Source of the DNA: G965199725 sp965199725 | Lineage (GTDB): Bacteria; Pseudomonadota; Gammaproteobacteria; Nitrosococcales; Methylophagaceae | Direction: 5' to 3' | Assembly: GCA_965199725.1 (NCBI GenBank) | Contig: OZ241321.1 | Coordinates: 1,054,001-1,118,000, forward strand | Length of the DNA: 64,000 nucleotides | Part shown: piece after piece, positions 52,154 to 60,742 of the stretch | Layout: every line of letters begins with the position of its first letter | Position numbering within the stretch: the stretch's first letter is position 1 | Position numbers and translations under genes: made by a program | The notes under the pieces: model-generated | Database searches by the model: none | What the model saw: the letters and a program-made list of their open reading frames with translations, nothing else | Told to the model about the DNA's origin: nothing

Positions 52154-52426
52154 ATAACAAAGGTTTAGCAAGTGCGCTGAGGGGGTCGGTTAATTGTTTT
52201 TAGAATGGCGACTTTTTTAAGTATCTTCAATTTAGCTAAAAATAGACACATGGTTGGCGACAATTAAAACAACGTTTAAACAGTGTTTAAAGAATATTTA
52301 AATTGTATTTTTAAGTGCCTTAAATCCAACTGTGCGCCTGCCAAACTATTGCGCCTAATATCTCAAAATCAGTAGGCGGATTGTCTTTGTTAATAATAAT
52401 ATCAGGGTAGGACTTATTAACTGAAA
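52154..52426 (-). repeat. 273-bp perfect repeat, copy 2 (inverted with respect to 11547-11819)
   Basis: Identical to the reverse complement of 11547-11819 over all 273 bases. It encodes, on the minus strand, the last 35 codons of the repressor (ISVNKSYPDIIINKDN onward, here without its upstream part) and the downstream non-coding region with the inner end motif. Confidence 0.95.
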
Positions 52427-53303
52427 GCAGATGCAAGCAGTGAAGACCGCCCGCCCATACTGGCGTTACGAACATAATGACGGTGTTGAAAACCCCAGGC
52501 CTGAACATTTAGCCTGGGATGGTTTAGTTTTAAAGGCAGATGACCCCTGGTGGAATACCCATTACCCGCAGAATGGCTGGGGCTGCAAATGTCGGGTCGT
52601 TACGTTAAATAAACGTGATATGAAAAAATCAGGCAAATCACGTGCTGATCAAGCACCCAAAATTGAATACAAAACGCAAAAAGTCGGTACAAGCGGCCCC
52701 AGCCCCAGAACCGTTAAAGTGCCCAAAGGGATTGATCCCGGCTTTGCCTACAATCCAGGTAAAGCCGCATGGGGTGAAACGGTCAGTGATGCGATCATGG
52801 ACGAATGGCGCGCTAGCAAAAATAAATGGCAGCCGTTAATTCAAGCAGGTTGGGCGGAGGCAGGCCGACCCGAGAAAATCCCCATGACCCAGTCATCTGT
52901 GCAACCGATAAAAAAATTAGCGAGTAAGCAAGCGGTATTAAATTATTTAAATCAGCAGTATGGCGAACAAAATCTATTTAAGACAAGCGGATTACCGGTA
53001 TTATTAAATAGCAAAACATTAGCTGATCATATCGATGTAAATCGTAGCGAATATTTACCATTTTTAGCTGATCTATTAACCAACCCTTATGAGGTGTGGC
53101 TTAATTTTTACAAGCACAAAAGCACTGGCAGAATTGCCTTGCGCACCTATTTTATTAAAGGTTATCAGTTGGAAAAAGACCGCTACCTGCTTACAGTAGC
53201 TAACGCTAGGAAGGGTTATTTAGAGGGCTGGACGTTTTTTCAATCATCAAAAGCAAGCTATCTCCAAAACCAAAGAAATGGACAATTGCTACATGGGGAT
53301 TAG
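52427..53303 (+). pseudogene. Truncated Mu F-like head morphogenesis protein with C-terminal nuclease-like domain
   Basis: The ORF from 52431 gives 290 residues lacking the usual N-terminal part. Family marks are RPYWRYEHNDGVENPRPEHL, then NTHYPQNGWGCKCRV (the GWGCxC motif of SPP1 gp7/Mu F proteins). The C-terminal part (about 170-290, VLLNSKTLADHIDVNRSEYL and VWLNFYKHKSTGRIALRTYF) resembles the PBECR-type phage nuclease domains attached to such proteins. It starts exactly at the edge of the 273-bp repeat, showing a deletion junction. Whether any product is made is unknown. Confidence 0.8.
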
Positions 53304-53612
53304 GGGTGCGCTAGACTGCCATTGCAGACAGCCTAAAACGGCTTTTGTGGGGCTGCGCCATGTGTACTTGTGCTGGGTTGCCCAGTATCCGATGACTATA
53401 GAGGCACACCTCAGTATCAGACCTGATGTATAATATGATAAAACAGTTTAAATATTGCTGTCAACCTCAAAATGCAAAAAATACTGAAGAATATATTGAT
53501 AACTATGTATGGGCGCGCTGACCCACACTTATGTTGGATATACTGGACGTAGCTCATGTTGCTCAAGGACAGATTTTTACGCTAGTGGGGCAGCAATTCT
53601 CATATTTCTAAG
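53304..53612. other. Non-coding remnant within element 2
   Basis: About 310 bp between the head gene fragment and the short ORF. No coding sequence is supportable; it probably holds decayed phage sequence. Confidence 0.5.
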
Positions 53613-53849
53613 ATGTTTCAAGCCTTTAATGACAGGCTAGCGTCAGCATTCTTTAAAACGATATTAGAAAGCAAACAATTACAGCTGATAATAAAAATCC
53701 CATCAAAAATCAAAAGACTTAGTATTCTTGCGGTAATAATTGATGAAAAGGTATCAGAAAAATTTGAGTATAAAGAGTTATTGTCAAAATTAGTTGACGA
53801 ATCAAAAGAAGAATTTTTTACAGAACTGAAACCAAATTTTGGCAACTAA
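53613..53849 (+). CDS. Hypothetical short ORF near the right end of element 2
   Basis: A 78-codon ORF (MFQAFNDRLASAFFKTILES onward) with charged, helical composition. It has no recognisable family and no strong ribosome site. It lies 39 bp before the right terminal site and may be a leftover of the phage right arm. Confidence 0.35.
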   Translation: MFQAFNDRLASAFFKTILESKQLQLIIKIPSKIKRLSILAVIIDEKVSEKFEYKELLSKLVDESKEEFFTELKPNFGN

Positions 53850-53887
53850 CAAGTGGCGCGACTTGTTGCAAACCAAGTGTCGCTTTA

Positions 53888-53911
53888 TCGCAATTCATGT
53901 GTTGCACTACA
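53888..53911. other. Right terminal site of mini-element 2
   Basis: Top strand TCGCAATTCATGTGTTG followed by CACTACA; inward reading begins TG as in Mu-type phages. Inverted with respect to 52087-52103 over 17 bases. Confidence 0.75.
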
Positions 53912-53919
53912 CGTTATAA
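53912..53919. repeat. 8-bp target site duplication, right copy (CGTTATAA)
   Basis: Second copy of the octamer at 52072-52079, directly outside the right end. Confidence 0.75.
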
Positions 53920-54068
53920 TTAATTTTTCGGTATGACGGTCAGCGTTATCTAATATGTAGACTGGCGTTTTGGTGATTTTTATTGTTGGCTAATCAAGTC
54001 TGCTGTTTATTTTGATTGAGCAAGATGCTTTTACCAGCCAAACATATGTTTATCAAGGATAAGCAATA

Positions 54069-55979
54069 ATGAGTATTATCAAAGAATTATTAAAATATTA
54101 TGGGTATATGATTCTGATATTTTTTATTGGTCGACTAATATTATTTACTATTTATTTTGATGATTTTAAAAATAGTAGCCACTATTGGCTGACTTTTATT
54201 TATGGCCTCAGGATGGACACGATAACAGCATCAATGCTGCTGGTTATTCCGCTTGTTTTGCTTAGTTTGAGCCCAAAGATACTGGCAGGGTTTATTGGCA
54301 GGTTGTTAACTTGGTATTTTTTAATTGTGTTGTCAGTGCTTATTTATATTGAAAACGCCACCCTGCCATTTTTTGCTCAGTATGATGTCCGGCCTAATTA
54401 TATATTTGTAGAATATCTGCAATACCCCAAAGAAGTATTTGGGACGATATTTGCTGATTACAAGTTAGAATTAACGATTGCTTTTGCCATGCTTGGCATC
54501 TTTATCTACAGGTATCTAAAGCTTAGTAACAATCAGTTTTTGTATGTGTTTGATACTAGATATCTGACAAGAACAGCATTATTTTTACCAATAGCGTTTT
54601 TATTGTTCGTTGGTATCAGATCATCTTTTGGTCATCGCCCTGCCAATAATTCGGATGCTATGTATTCATCCAACAGAATTATTAACGAAATAACCAAAAA
54701 TTCAATTTATAGTATTGGCTATGCTGTTTATACCAATAAAAAGCACGGAAGCGGTCAGCTTATCAAACGTTATGGCAAGATGGATACTGACGAGGCCTTA
54801 GCAAGGGTCAAGGCAAGTTTGCATATCAGTGGCATCAATCACCATAACCCTGATTCTCCTTTGTCTAGGCTGGAAAAAACCCACTTTAAGACTGATAATC
54901 CTAAAAATCTGGTTATCTTTTTACAAGAGAGCGTTGGTTATCAGTTTGTTGAGGTGATCGGTGGCAAAAAAGGCATTACTCCATACTTTAACCGCTTAAG
55001 CACGGAAGGTATTTTATTTAAAGATTTATATTCAAATGGCACTAGAAGTATTAGAGGTATTGCCGGCAGCGTAGCGGGCAATTTTTCTGTGCCGGGGAAA
55101 GGGGTGCTTAAAAGAAATAAATCACAGCGTAATTTTTTTACAATCGCATCATTACTGCGGCCATTTGGCTACCATTCCATGTTTATCTATGGTGGAGAAA
55201 GTCGCTTTGACAATATGAAAGGCTGGTTTTCGGGTAATGGTTTTAATGAGATTATTGACCAGTCCCAATTTAATAACCCATCCTTTATTGGCACTTGGGG
55301 TGTGAGTGATGAAGACTTGGTTATAAGGGCTAATCAGGAATTTATACAACTCCACAGCAGAGGCAAAAAATTTGTAGCGGTGATGTTTTCCACATCAAAC
55401 CATTCACCATTTGATTTTCCTGATGGTAAGATAACCTTAGTACCAGGGGTAGAAAAAAGAACTGATACCAATGCAATCAAGTATGCTGATTATGCCATTG
55501 GTCAATTTATCAAGCTGGCAAAACAGCAGGACTATTATCAGGATACTGTGTTCGTGATTGTATCTGATCATAATGTGCGCGTGTATGGCGATGAGATGGT
55601 GCCTGTTAGTATGTTTCAGGTGCCGGCGATGATTTTAGGTGGCGGTATTACACCTATGGTGTATGAAGGTATCGCCACTCAGCCTGATGTGCTTGCTACC
55701 GCACTGGATCTTATTGGGTTAGATTTAACTTACCCTGTCATGGGGCACTCAATTTTCAGTGACCAGAAGCAGGACATATCACTTATGCAATTTTATAACA
55801 ATTACGCACTGCGCAAAGGCAATAAGATAGCTATTGCTCGGCCTGATAAACAGCCCGTTACTTTTTTATATCAGAATAAACAACTGATAAAAGCTGAATC
55901 TGATTATGAGTTAGAAAAAGATGTATTAGCATTTATTGTCACATTAGATTACCTGTATAAAAACCAGTTATTTAGGTAG
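54069..55979 (+). CDS. LtaS-like sulfatase-fold phosphoglycerol/phosphoethanolamine transferase
   Basis: The 636-residue protein has five N-terminal membrane helices (about residues 10-30, 50-68, 72-95, 133-148, 168-182) and a large periplasmic sulfatase-fold domain from about 275. Metal and nucleophile landmarks are FLQESVGY (Glu 287), YSNGTRSIRG (nucleophile Thr 325), FSTSNHSPFDFP, and VSDHNVR. This is the LtaS/OpgB/MdoB-type layout; in Gram-negatives such enzymes modify glycans or lipids with phosphoglycerol or phosphoethanolamine. The exact acceptor is not predictable. It stands alone after the mini-element. Confidence 0.86.
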   Translation: MSIIKELLKYYGYMILIFFIGRLILFTIYFDDFKNSSHYWLTFIYGLRMDTITASMLLVIPLVLLSLSPKILAGFIGRLLTWYFLIVLSVLIYIENATLPFFAQYDVRPNYIFVEYLQYPKEVFGTIFADYKLELTIAFAMLGIFIYRYLKLSNNQFLYVFDTRYLTRTALFLPIAFLLFVGIRSSFGHRPANNSDAMYSSNRIINEITKNSIYSIGYAVYTNKKHGSGQLIKRYGKMDTDEALARVKASLHISGINHHNPDSPLSRLEKTHFKTDNPKNLVIFLQESVGYQFVEVIGGKKGITPYFNRLSTEGILFKDLYSNGTRSIRGIAGSVAGNFSVPGKGVLKRNKSQRNFFTIASLLRPFGYHSMFIYGGESRFDNMKGWFSGNGFNEIIDQSQFNNPSFIGTWGVSDEDLVIRANQEFIQLHSRGKKFVAVMFSTSNHSPFDFPDGKITLVPGVEKRTDTNAIKYADYAIGQFIKLAKQQDYYQDTVFVIVSDHNVRVYGDEMVPVSMFQVPAMILGGGITPMVYEGIATQPDVLATALDLIGLDLTYPVMGHSIFSDQKQDISLMQFYNNYALRKGNKIAIARPDKQPVTFLYQNKQLIKAESDYELEKDVLAFIVTLDYLYKNQLFR

Positions 55980-56177
55980 CAGGTTATGATCACAGCACCT
56001 GCTGCCGTGATTATAGTGCCAATATCAATATTTAGATTTGGGATAAAACACCATACAATAAAAGCCCAAACGCTTAAAGCCGGTTGACTTAAAAGCCGCT
56101 AAATGCTACGTTTATCCTTAAGTTAAGTACATAGCTTGCTATGTACTTAACTGATAAAAACATGGTGGAGATCAATC

Positions 56178-56564
56178 TTGCATTATTTAAAGTTATTTTT
56201 GGGTCTATCAGTTATATTGTTAGTCACTGCTTTATCACCATTGCGAGCAGATGAAAGCAAGGAGCTGATTGCTCAAATTCAACAATTAGCTGATCAGGGT
56301 GATGCTGAATCCCAATTTAATTTAGGCCTCATGTACGCTGAAGGCATGGGCGTACCTAAAAATAATGTTACCGCCTACATATGGTTTAACCTTGCTGCTA
56401 GTAATGCATCTGGTAATGTCGCTAATGTAGCAAGAGAAGCAAGAAACCTCGTAGCTAATAATATGACTGATAGCGAGAAGCTAACAGCACAAAAACAAAT
56501 GCAGTGTATCACCCAGCACAGTAATGGCAATTATATCTATAATCAGCGTTGTAATCAGTTTTGA
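56178..56564 (+). CDS. Sel1-repeat secreted protein
   Basis: TTG start at 56178, supported by GGTGGAG 7 bp before it and by the signal sequence that follows (LKLFLGLSVILLVTALSP, cleavage near LRA-DE); no ATG is in frame nearby. The mature 104 residues contain one to two Sel1-like repeats (GDAESQFNLGLMYAEGMGV, NNVTAYIWFNLAASN). These helical repeats mediate protein contacts. Two Cys near the C-terminus (QCITQHSN and NQRCNQF) may form a disulphide. Convergent with glmU. Confidence 0.82.
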   Translation: MHYLKLFLGLSVILLVTALSPLRADESKELIAQIQQLADQGDAESQFNLGLMYAEGMGVPKNNVTAYIWFNLAASNASGNVANVAREARNLVANNMTDSEKLTAQKQMQCITQHSNGNYIYNQRCNQF

Positions 56565-56585
56565 TATTGTGTTTTAAAGCCCTGT

Positions 56586-57950
56586 TTATTTTTTATTAGT
56601 TGGGCGTTGCCAGCCAGCTATTGATTTTTGCTTTGTTTTAGTTAATGTTAATGCTTTTTCGGGTGCATCTTGGCGTAATGTTGTTCCTGCGCCTATGGTA
56701 GCATCGTTACCTACGGTAATAGGCGCGACTAATTGACTATCAGAGCCAATAAATACATTATCACCTATTGTAGTTTGATATTTGTTTATGCCATTATAAT
56801 TGCAGGTAATGGTGCCTGCGCCAATGTTGACATTACTGCCCATCTTGGTATCACCAATATAGCTTAAATGATTAATTTTGGAATGACTGCCAACCGTAGC
56901 ATTTTTTGTTTCAACAAAATTGCCTACTTTGGCATTATCTGCCAGCTTTGTACCTGGCCTTAGCCTTGCAAAGGGACCAACGGTAACGTTACTGGCAATT
57001 GTACTTGCATCAATCATACTATTTGGCAAAATAGTGCTACCTTTGCCAATAGCTGAGTCTTTAATAATGCAGTTAGCGCCAATGTGAACATTATCTGCCA
57101 GCGTGACATTGCCTTCTATAATTACATTGGCATCTATGAATATATCTCTACCTGCTTTTAATGTACCACGAATATCTATACGGTCTGGGTCAATGATGGT
57201 TACGCCGCTTTCCATTAAGGTATTTGCCTGTAACTTCTGATAGTGCCGCTCCAGTTGCACCAGTTGTTGACGGGTATTGACGCCAGCAGCTTCCATATTA
57301 TCCTGACAGCAGACAGTATTAATGGCGACACCATCTTTAACCGCCAATGCCACGATGTCAGTCAGGTAATATTCACCCTGAGCATTATTGTTTGTTAATT
57401 GTTCCAGTACGCCGATTAACCATGATGTTGGCAATGCCATGATGCCAGTGCTGACTTCCTGTATTGCTTTTATTTTTGCGTCTGCATCTTTTTGTTCGGT
57501 GATGCACACAACATCATTATTTTGCTTACGCACGATCCGTCCATAACCGGTTGGATCGTCTAATATGGCGGTGATTATTCTTACACTTTGTGCGCTACCA
57601 CAATTTAATAGTGCTGTTAATGTTGCTGGTTGAATTAATGGTACATCGCCATACAGCACCAATACTTGCTGCGTCTTATCAAAAATTGGTGTTGCCTGCA
57701 TAACAGCATGACCAGTGCCGTGTTGTTCTTTTTGGTGAATCAGTGTTATGTTTTTTTCTTTCAGCAATGGCAATATTTGTTCAGTACCGCTGCCATATAC
57801 CACACCTAGCTTTTCAGGCGACAACAGTCTTGCCGTATCAATCACATGTTCAATTAAAGGCTTTGCTGCCAATATGTGCATGACTTTAAGTCTTGCTGAC
57901 CGCATTCTCGTGCCTTTGCCAGCCGCTAATATGATGATACTTAATGACAT
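56586..57950 (-). CDS. glmU: Bifunctional GlmU (N-acetylglucosamine-1-phosphate uridyltransferase/acetyltransferase)
   Basis: The 454-residue enzyme makes UDP-N-acetylglucosamine. The N-terminal pyrophosphorylase has IILAAGKGTRMRS and YGDVPLIQPATL; from about residue 250 a left-handed beta-helix of hexapeptide repeats follows (for example ADNVHIGANCIIKDSAIGKG), with HLSYIGDTKMGSNVNIGAGT in the acetyltransferase site. Order atpC-glmU is frequent in gammaproteobacteria. Normal length. Confidence 0.96.
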   Translation of the reverse strand: MSLSIIILAAGKGTRMRSARLKVMHILAAKPLIEHVIDTARLLSPEKLGVVYGSGTEQILPLLKEKNITLIHQKEQHGTGHAVMQATPIFDKTQQVLVLYGDVPLIQPATLTALLNCGSAQSVRIITAILDDPTGYGRIVRKQNNDVVCITEQKDADAKIKAIQEVSTGIMALPTSWLIGVLEQLTNNNAQGEYYLTDIVALAVKDGVAINTVCCQDNMEAAGVNTRQQLVQLERHYQKLQANTLMESGVTIIDPDRIDIRGTLKAGRDIFIDANVIIEGNVTLADNVHIGANCIIKDSAIGKGSTILPNSMIDASTIASNVTVGPFARLRPGTKLADNAKVGNFVETKNATVGSHSKINHLSYIGDTKMGSNVNIGAGTITCNYNGINKYQTTIGDNVFIGSDSQLVAPITVGNDATIGAGTTLRQDAPEKALTLTKTKQKSIAGWQRPTNKK

Positions 57951-57993
57951 TTGTAAGTTAATACATGTATATTAAATGGGCACTGGTTCAGTA

Positions 57994-58416
57994 TTAGCGA
58001 CCTTTGCCTTTGCGGATACGTTCAATACTGCGGAGTTGTGCCATGGCTTCAGCTAATTGGGCTTGAGCCTGCGCATAATCTATTTTGGCATCAGTATCTT
58101 CCAGTACGCGCTCTGCGGCAGCTTTTGCTTCCAGCGCTGCCGCTTCATCAACATCATCAGCGCGCATTGCAGTATCAGCCAGCACGGTCACGACACCAGG
58201 CTGTACTTCAATCATGCCGCCTGAAACGTAAAATTGTTCTTCTTTATTGTTGATTAGTACACGTACCTCCCCTGGCCTTAGGCGAGTGAGCAGTGGGGCA
58301 TGGCGTGGATAGATACCTAGCTCGCCCATGATAGCGGATGCAAAGACGGCCTCAACTTCACCAGAAAAAATCTCCTTTTCGGCACTTACAATATCAGCAT
58401 GTATAGTCGTTGCCAT
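57994..58416 (-). CDS. atpC: ATP synthase epsilon subunit
   Basis: The 140-residue epsilon subunit of the F1 sector has the N-terminal beta sandwich (VSAEKEIFSGEVEAVFASA, GELGIYPRHAPLLTRLRPGE) and the C-terminal helical hairpin. Last gene of atpBEFHAGDC, 17 bp after atpD. Confidence 0.96.
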   Translation of the reverse strand: MATTIHADIVSAEKEIFSGEVEAVFASAIMGELGIYPRHAPLLTRLRPGEVRVLINNKEEQFYVSGGMIEVQPGVVTVLADTAMRADDVDEAAALEAKAAAERVLEDTDAKIDYAQAQAQLAEAMAQLRSIERIRKGKGR

Positions 58417-58433
58417 GGTTGCTCCCCTTGAAA

Positions 58434-59810
58434 CTAGAGGGTTTTTGCTTTTTCAATGGCTTCTTCAATTGCGCCAACCATATAAAATGCCTGTTCTGGC
58501 AACGCATCGTATTCGCCACTAAGGATGCCTTTAAATCCGGCGAGTGTATCTGCTAATGCTACATATTTTCCTGGACTACCGGTGAATACTTCTGCTACAA
58601 AGAATGGCTGTGATAAGAACCGCTGAATTTTACGGGCACGTGATACAGTTAATTTATCTTCCTCAGACAATTCATCCATACCAAGGATAGCAATAATGTC
58701 TTTTAGCTCCTTATAGCGTTGCAATGTACCCTGAACACCACGTGCAACCTTATAATGCTCATTGCCAACGATTAAAGGATCTAGCTGACGGCTGGTAGAA
58801 TCAAGGGGATCAATAGCCGGATAAATACCGAGCTCAGCAATCTGACGAGATAATACAACCGTTGCATCCAGATGCGCAAACGTGGTCGCTGGCGATGGAT
58901 CTGTCAGATCATCAGCAGGTACATACACTGCCTGGATGGAGGTGATAGAACCGGTTTTAGTGGAGGTAATACGCTCCTGCAATACACCCATTTCTTCAGC
59001 CAGTGTAGGCTGATAGCCTACTGCAGAAGGCATGCGACCCAAGAGCGCTGATACCTCCGTACCCGCCAAGGTATAACGATAGATATTGTCAATAAAAAAC
59101 AGTACATCACGGCCTTCGTCACGGAAGCTTTCGGCCATTGTCAGCCCAGTTAATGCAACCCGTAAACGGTTACCGGGAGGCTCGTTCATTTGACCGTAAA
59201 CCAATGACACTTTGTCAATTACATTTGATTCTGTCATTTCGTGGTAAAAATCGTTACCTTCACGAGTACGCTCACCGACTCCAGCAAATACCGAGAAGCC
59301 ATCATGTTCAATGGCGATATTGCGGATAAGCTCCATCATGTTAACAGTTTTACCTACGCCCGCGCCGCCAAACAGACCCACCTTGCCACCTTTGGCAAAT
59401 GGACAAACTAAATCAATAACCTTAATACCAGACTCCAGTAATTCGTTACTGGTAGACAATTCATCAAAACCAGGCGCTTTACGATGGATAGACATTTTGG
59501 TCTCTTCGCCAATAGGGCCTTTTTCATCAATTGGCTTACCCAGTACATCCATGATGCGCCCCAATGTTTTTTGACCAACCGGTACCTTAATTGATTCACC
59601 TGTGTTGACCACAACTGCATCACGCTTTAAGCCATCTGTTACCCCCATGGCAATTGCACGCACAATACCATCGCCTAGTTGTTGCTGTACTTCAAGTGTT
59701 AGATTAATACCGTCAACAGTTAATGCATCATATACTTTTGGCAGGCTGTCACGCGGAAATTCTACATCAACAACGGCACCAATAATTTGTACAACCTTTC
59801 CAGAGCTCAT
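58434..59810 (-). CDS. atpD: ATP synthase beta subunit
   Basis: The 458-residue catalytic subunit carries Walker A FGGAGVGKTVNMMELI, the catalytic Glu region GVGERTREGNDFY, and FFIDNIYRYTLAGTEVSALL. It makes ATP at the F1 catalytic sites. Length and motifs are normal. It is 59 bp after atpG. Confidence 0.97.
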   Translation of the reverse strand: MSSGKVVQIIGAVVDVEFPRDSLPKVYDALTVDGINLTLEVQQQLGDGIVRAIAMGVTDGLKRDAVVVNTGESIKVPVGQKTLGRIMDVLGKPIDEKGPIGEETKMSIHRKAPGFDELSTSNELLESGIKVIDLVCPFAKGGKVGLFGGAGVGKTVNMMELIRNIAIEHDGFSVFAGVGERTREGNDFYHEMTESNVIDKVSLVYGQMNEPPGNRLRVALTGLTMAESFRDEGRDVLFFIDNIYRYTLAGTEVSALLGRMPSAVGYQPTLAEEMGVLQERITSTKTGSITSIQAVYVPADDLTDPSPATTFAHLDATVVLSRQIAELGIYPAIDPLDSTSRQLDPLIVGNEHYKVARGVQGTLQRYKELKDIIAILGMDELSEEDKLTVSRARKIQRFLSQPFFVAEVFTGSPGKYVALADTLAGFKGILSGEYDALPEQAFYMVGAIEEAIEKAKTL

Positions 59811-59869
59811 CTATATTCCTCTTTGTAATATGTTTCCGGGTGTCATCCTGATTTGTTTGTCTTATACTT

Positions 59870-60736
59870 TTATACTGCGGCTGCACCAGCAACAATTTCC
59901 GATATTTCTTGGGTGATAGCTGCTTGACGTGCCTTATTGTAAACTAATTGCAAGTCATCAATAAGATCACCTGCATTATCTGATGCGCTTTTCATCGCAA
60001 TCATTCGTGATGCCTGCTCACAGGCAATATTTTCTACAACCGCCTGATAAACTAATGACTCAATGTACCTGACCAATAAATTATCCAGCACATCTTTGGC
60101 ATCAGGCTCGTAGATATAGTCCCAGTGATGAGACATTTCCTGGTCCGGCTGTTCAGGCTTAGCAGGCAGTAATTTTATTGTTTTATTTTCCTGAGTCATG
60201 GTGTTTACAAACTGATTAAACATGAGATACAGACTATCCATGTGTCCTTGTTCATAAGCGTTTAACATGATTTTGACTGTGCCTATCAGATGATGCGGTC
60301 TTGGCGTATCACCCAATTGAGATGCCTGACCTACGTGATTAACTGGCAGGCGGCTAAAAAACGCTGATGCTTTCTGACCAATAGTACACACGTCAATAGC
60401 TAATCCTTGATCAGCTTTTTCTTTAATGGCATTCAGCATCGTCTTAAATAAATTATTATTCAGGCCACCACACAGACCGCGATCAGACGATATGATGATA
60501 TAGCCAATCCGTTTTTTTTCTGCCCGATCTTGCAAATAAACATGCTTATATTCTGGGTGTGCATGAGCTAAATGATTGATAACATTGTGAATTTTTTCTG
60601 AATAAGGGCGCGTTTCTACCATACGGTCCTGTGCTTTACGCATTTTACTTGCTGCAACCATTTCCATTGCACGGGTTATTTTCTGCGTATTTTTGATACT
60701 TGTTATTTGAGAACGTATCTCTTTTCCGCCAGCCAT
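59870..60736 (-). CDS. atpG: ATP synthase gamma subunit
   Basis: The 288-residue central shaft subunit starts MAGGKEIRSQITSIKNTQKI and ends with KARQAAITQEISEIVAGAAA, both typical. IIISSDRGLCGGLNNNLFK is the conserved mid region. Translated after atpA with a 6 bp gap. Confidence 0.97.
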   Translation of the reverse strand: MAGGKEIRSQITSIKNTQKITRAMEMVAASKMRKAQDRMVETRPYSEKIHNVINHLAHAHPEYKHVYLQDRAEKKRIGYIIISSDRGLCGGLNNNLFKTMLNAIKEKADQGLAIDVCTIGQKASAFFSRLPVNHVGQASQLGDTPRPHHLIGTVKIMLNAYEQGHMDSLYLMFNQFVNTMTQENKTIKLLPAKPEQPDQEMSHHWDYIYEPDAKDVLDNLLVRYIESLVYQAVVENIACEQASRMIAMKSASDNAGDLIDDLQLVYNKARQAAITQEISEIVAGAAAV

Positions 60737-60742
60737 ATCAGC

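Larger units (their letters stand above)
52080..53911. mobile_element. Mu-like mini-element 2 (internally deleted transposable phage)
   Basis: An 1832-bp element between 8-bp direct repeats. Its ends are inverted: left CTTAGGACAACACATG and right (read inward) TGTAGTGCAACACATG, sharing 17 exact bases (CAACACATGAATTGCGA). Inside, from the left: a 10-bp phased array, the 273-bp repeat shared with element 1 carrying the end of the repressor, a truncated head morphogenesis gene, and a short ORF near the right end. The repressor tail is joined directly to the late gene, showing a large internal deletion. No transposase remains. Confidence 0.8.

Noticed and set aside
52320..52508. 62-codon minus-strand ORF ending like the repressor.
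   Set aside because: It is only the repressor tail in the repeat fused to antisense of the head gene; not a gene of its own.
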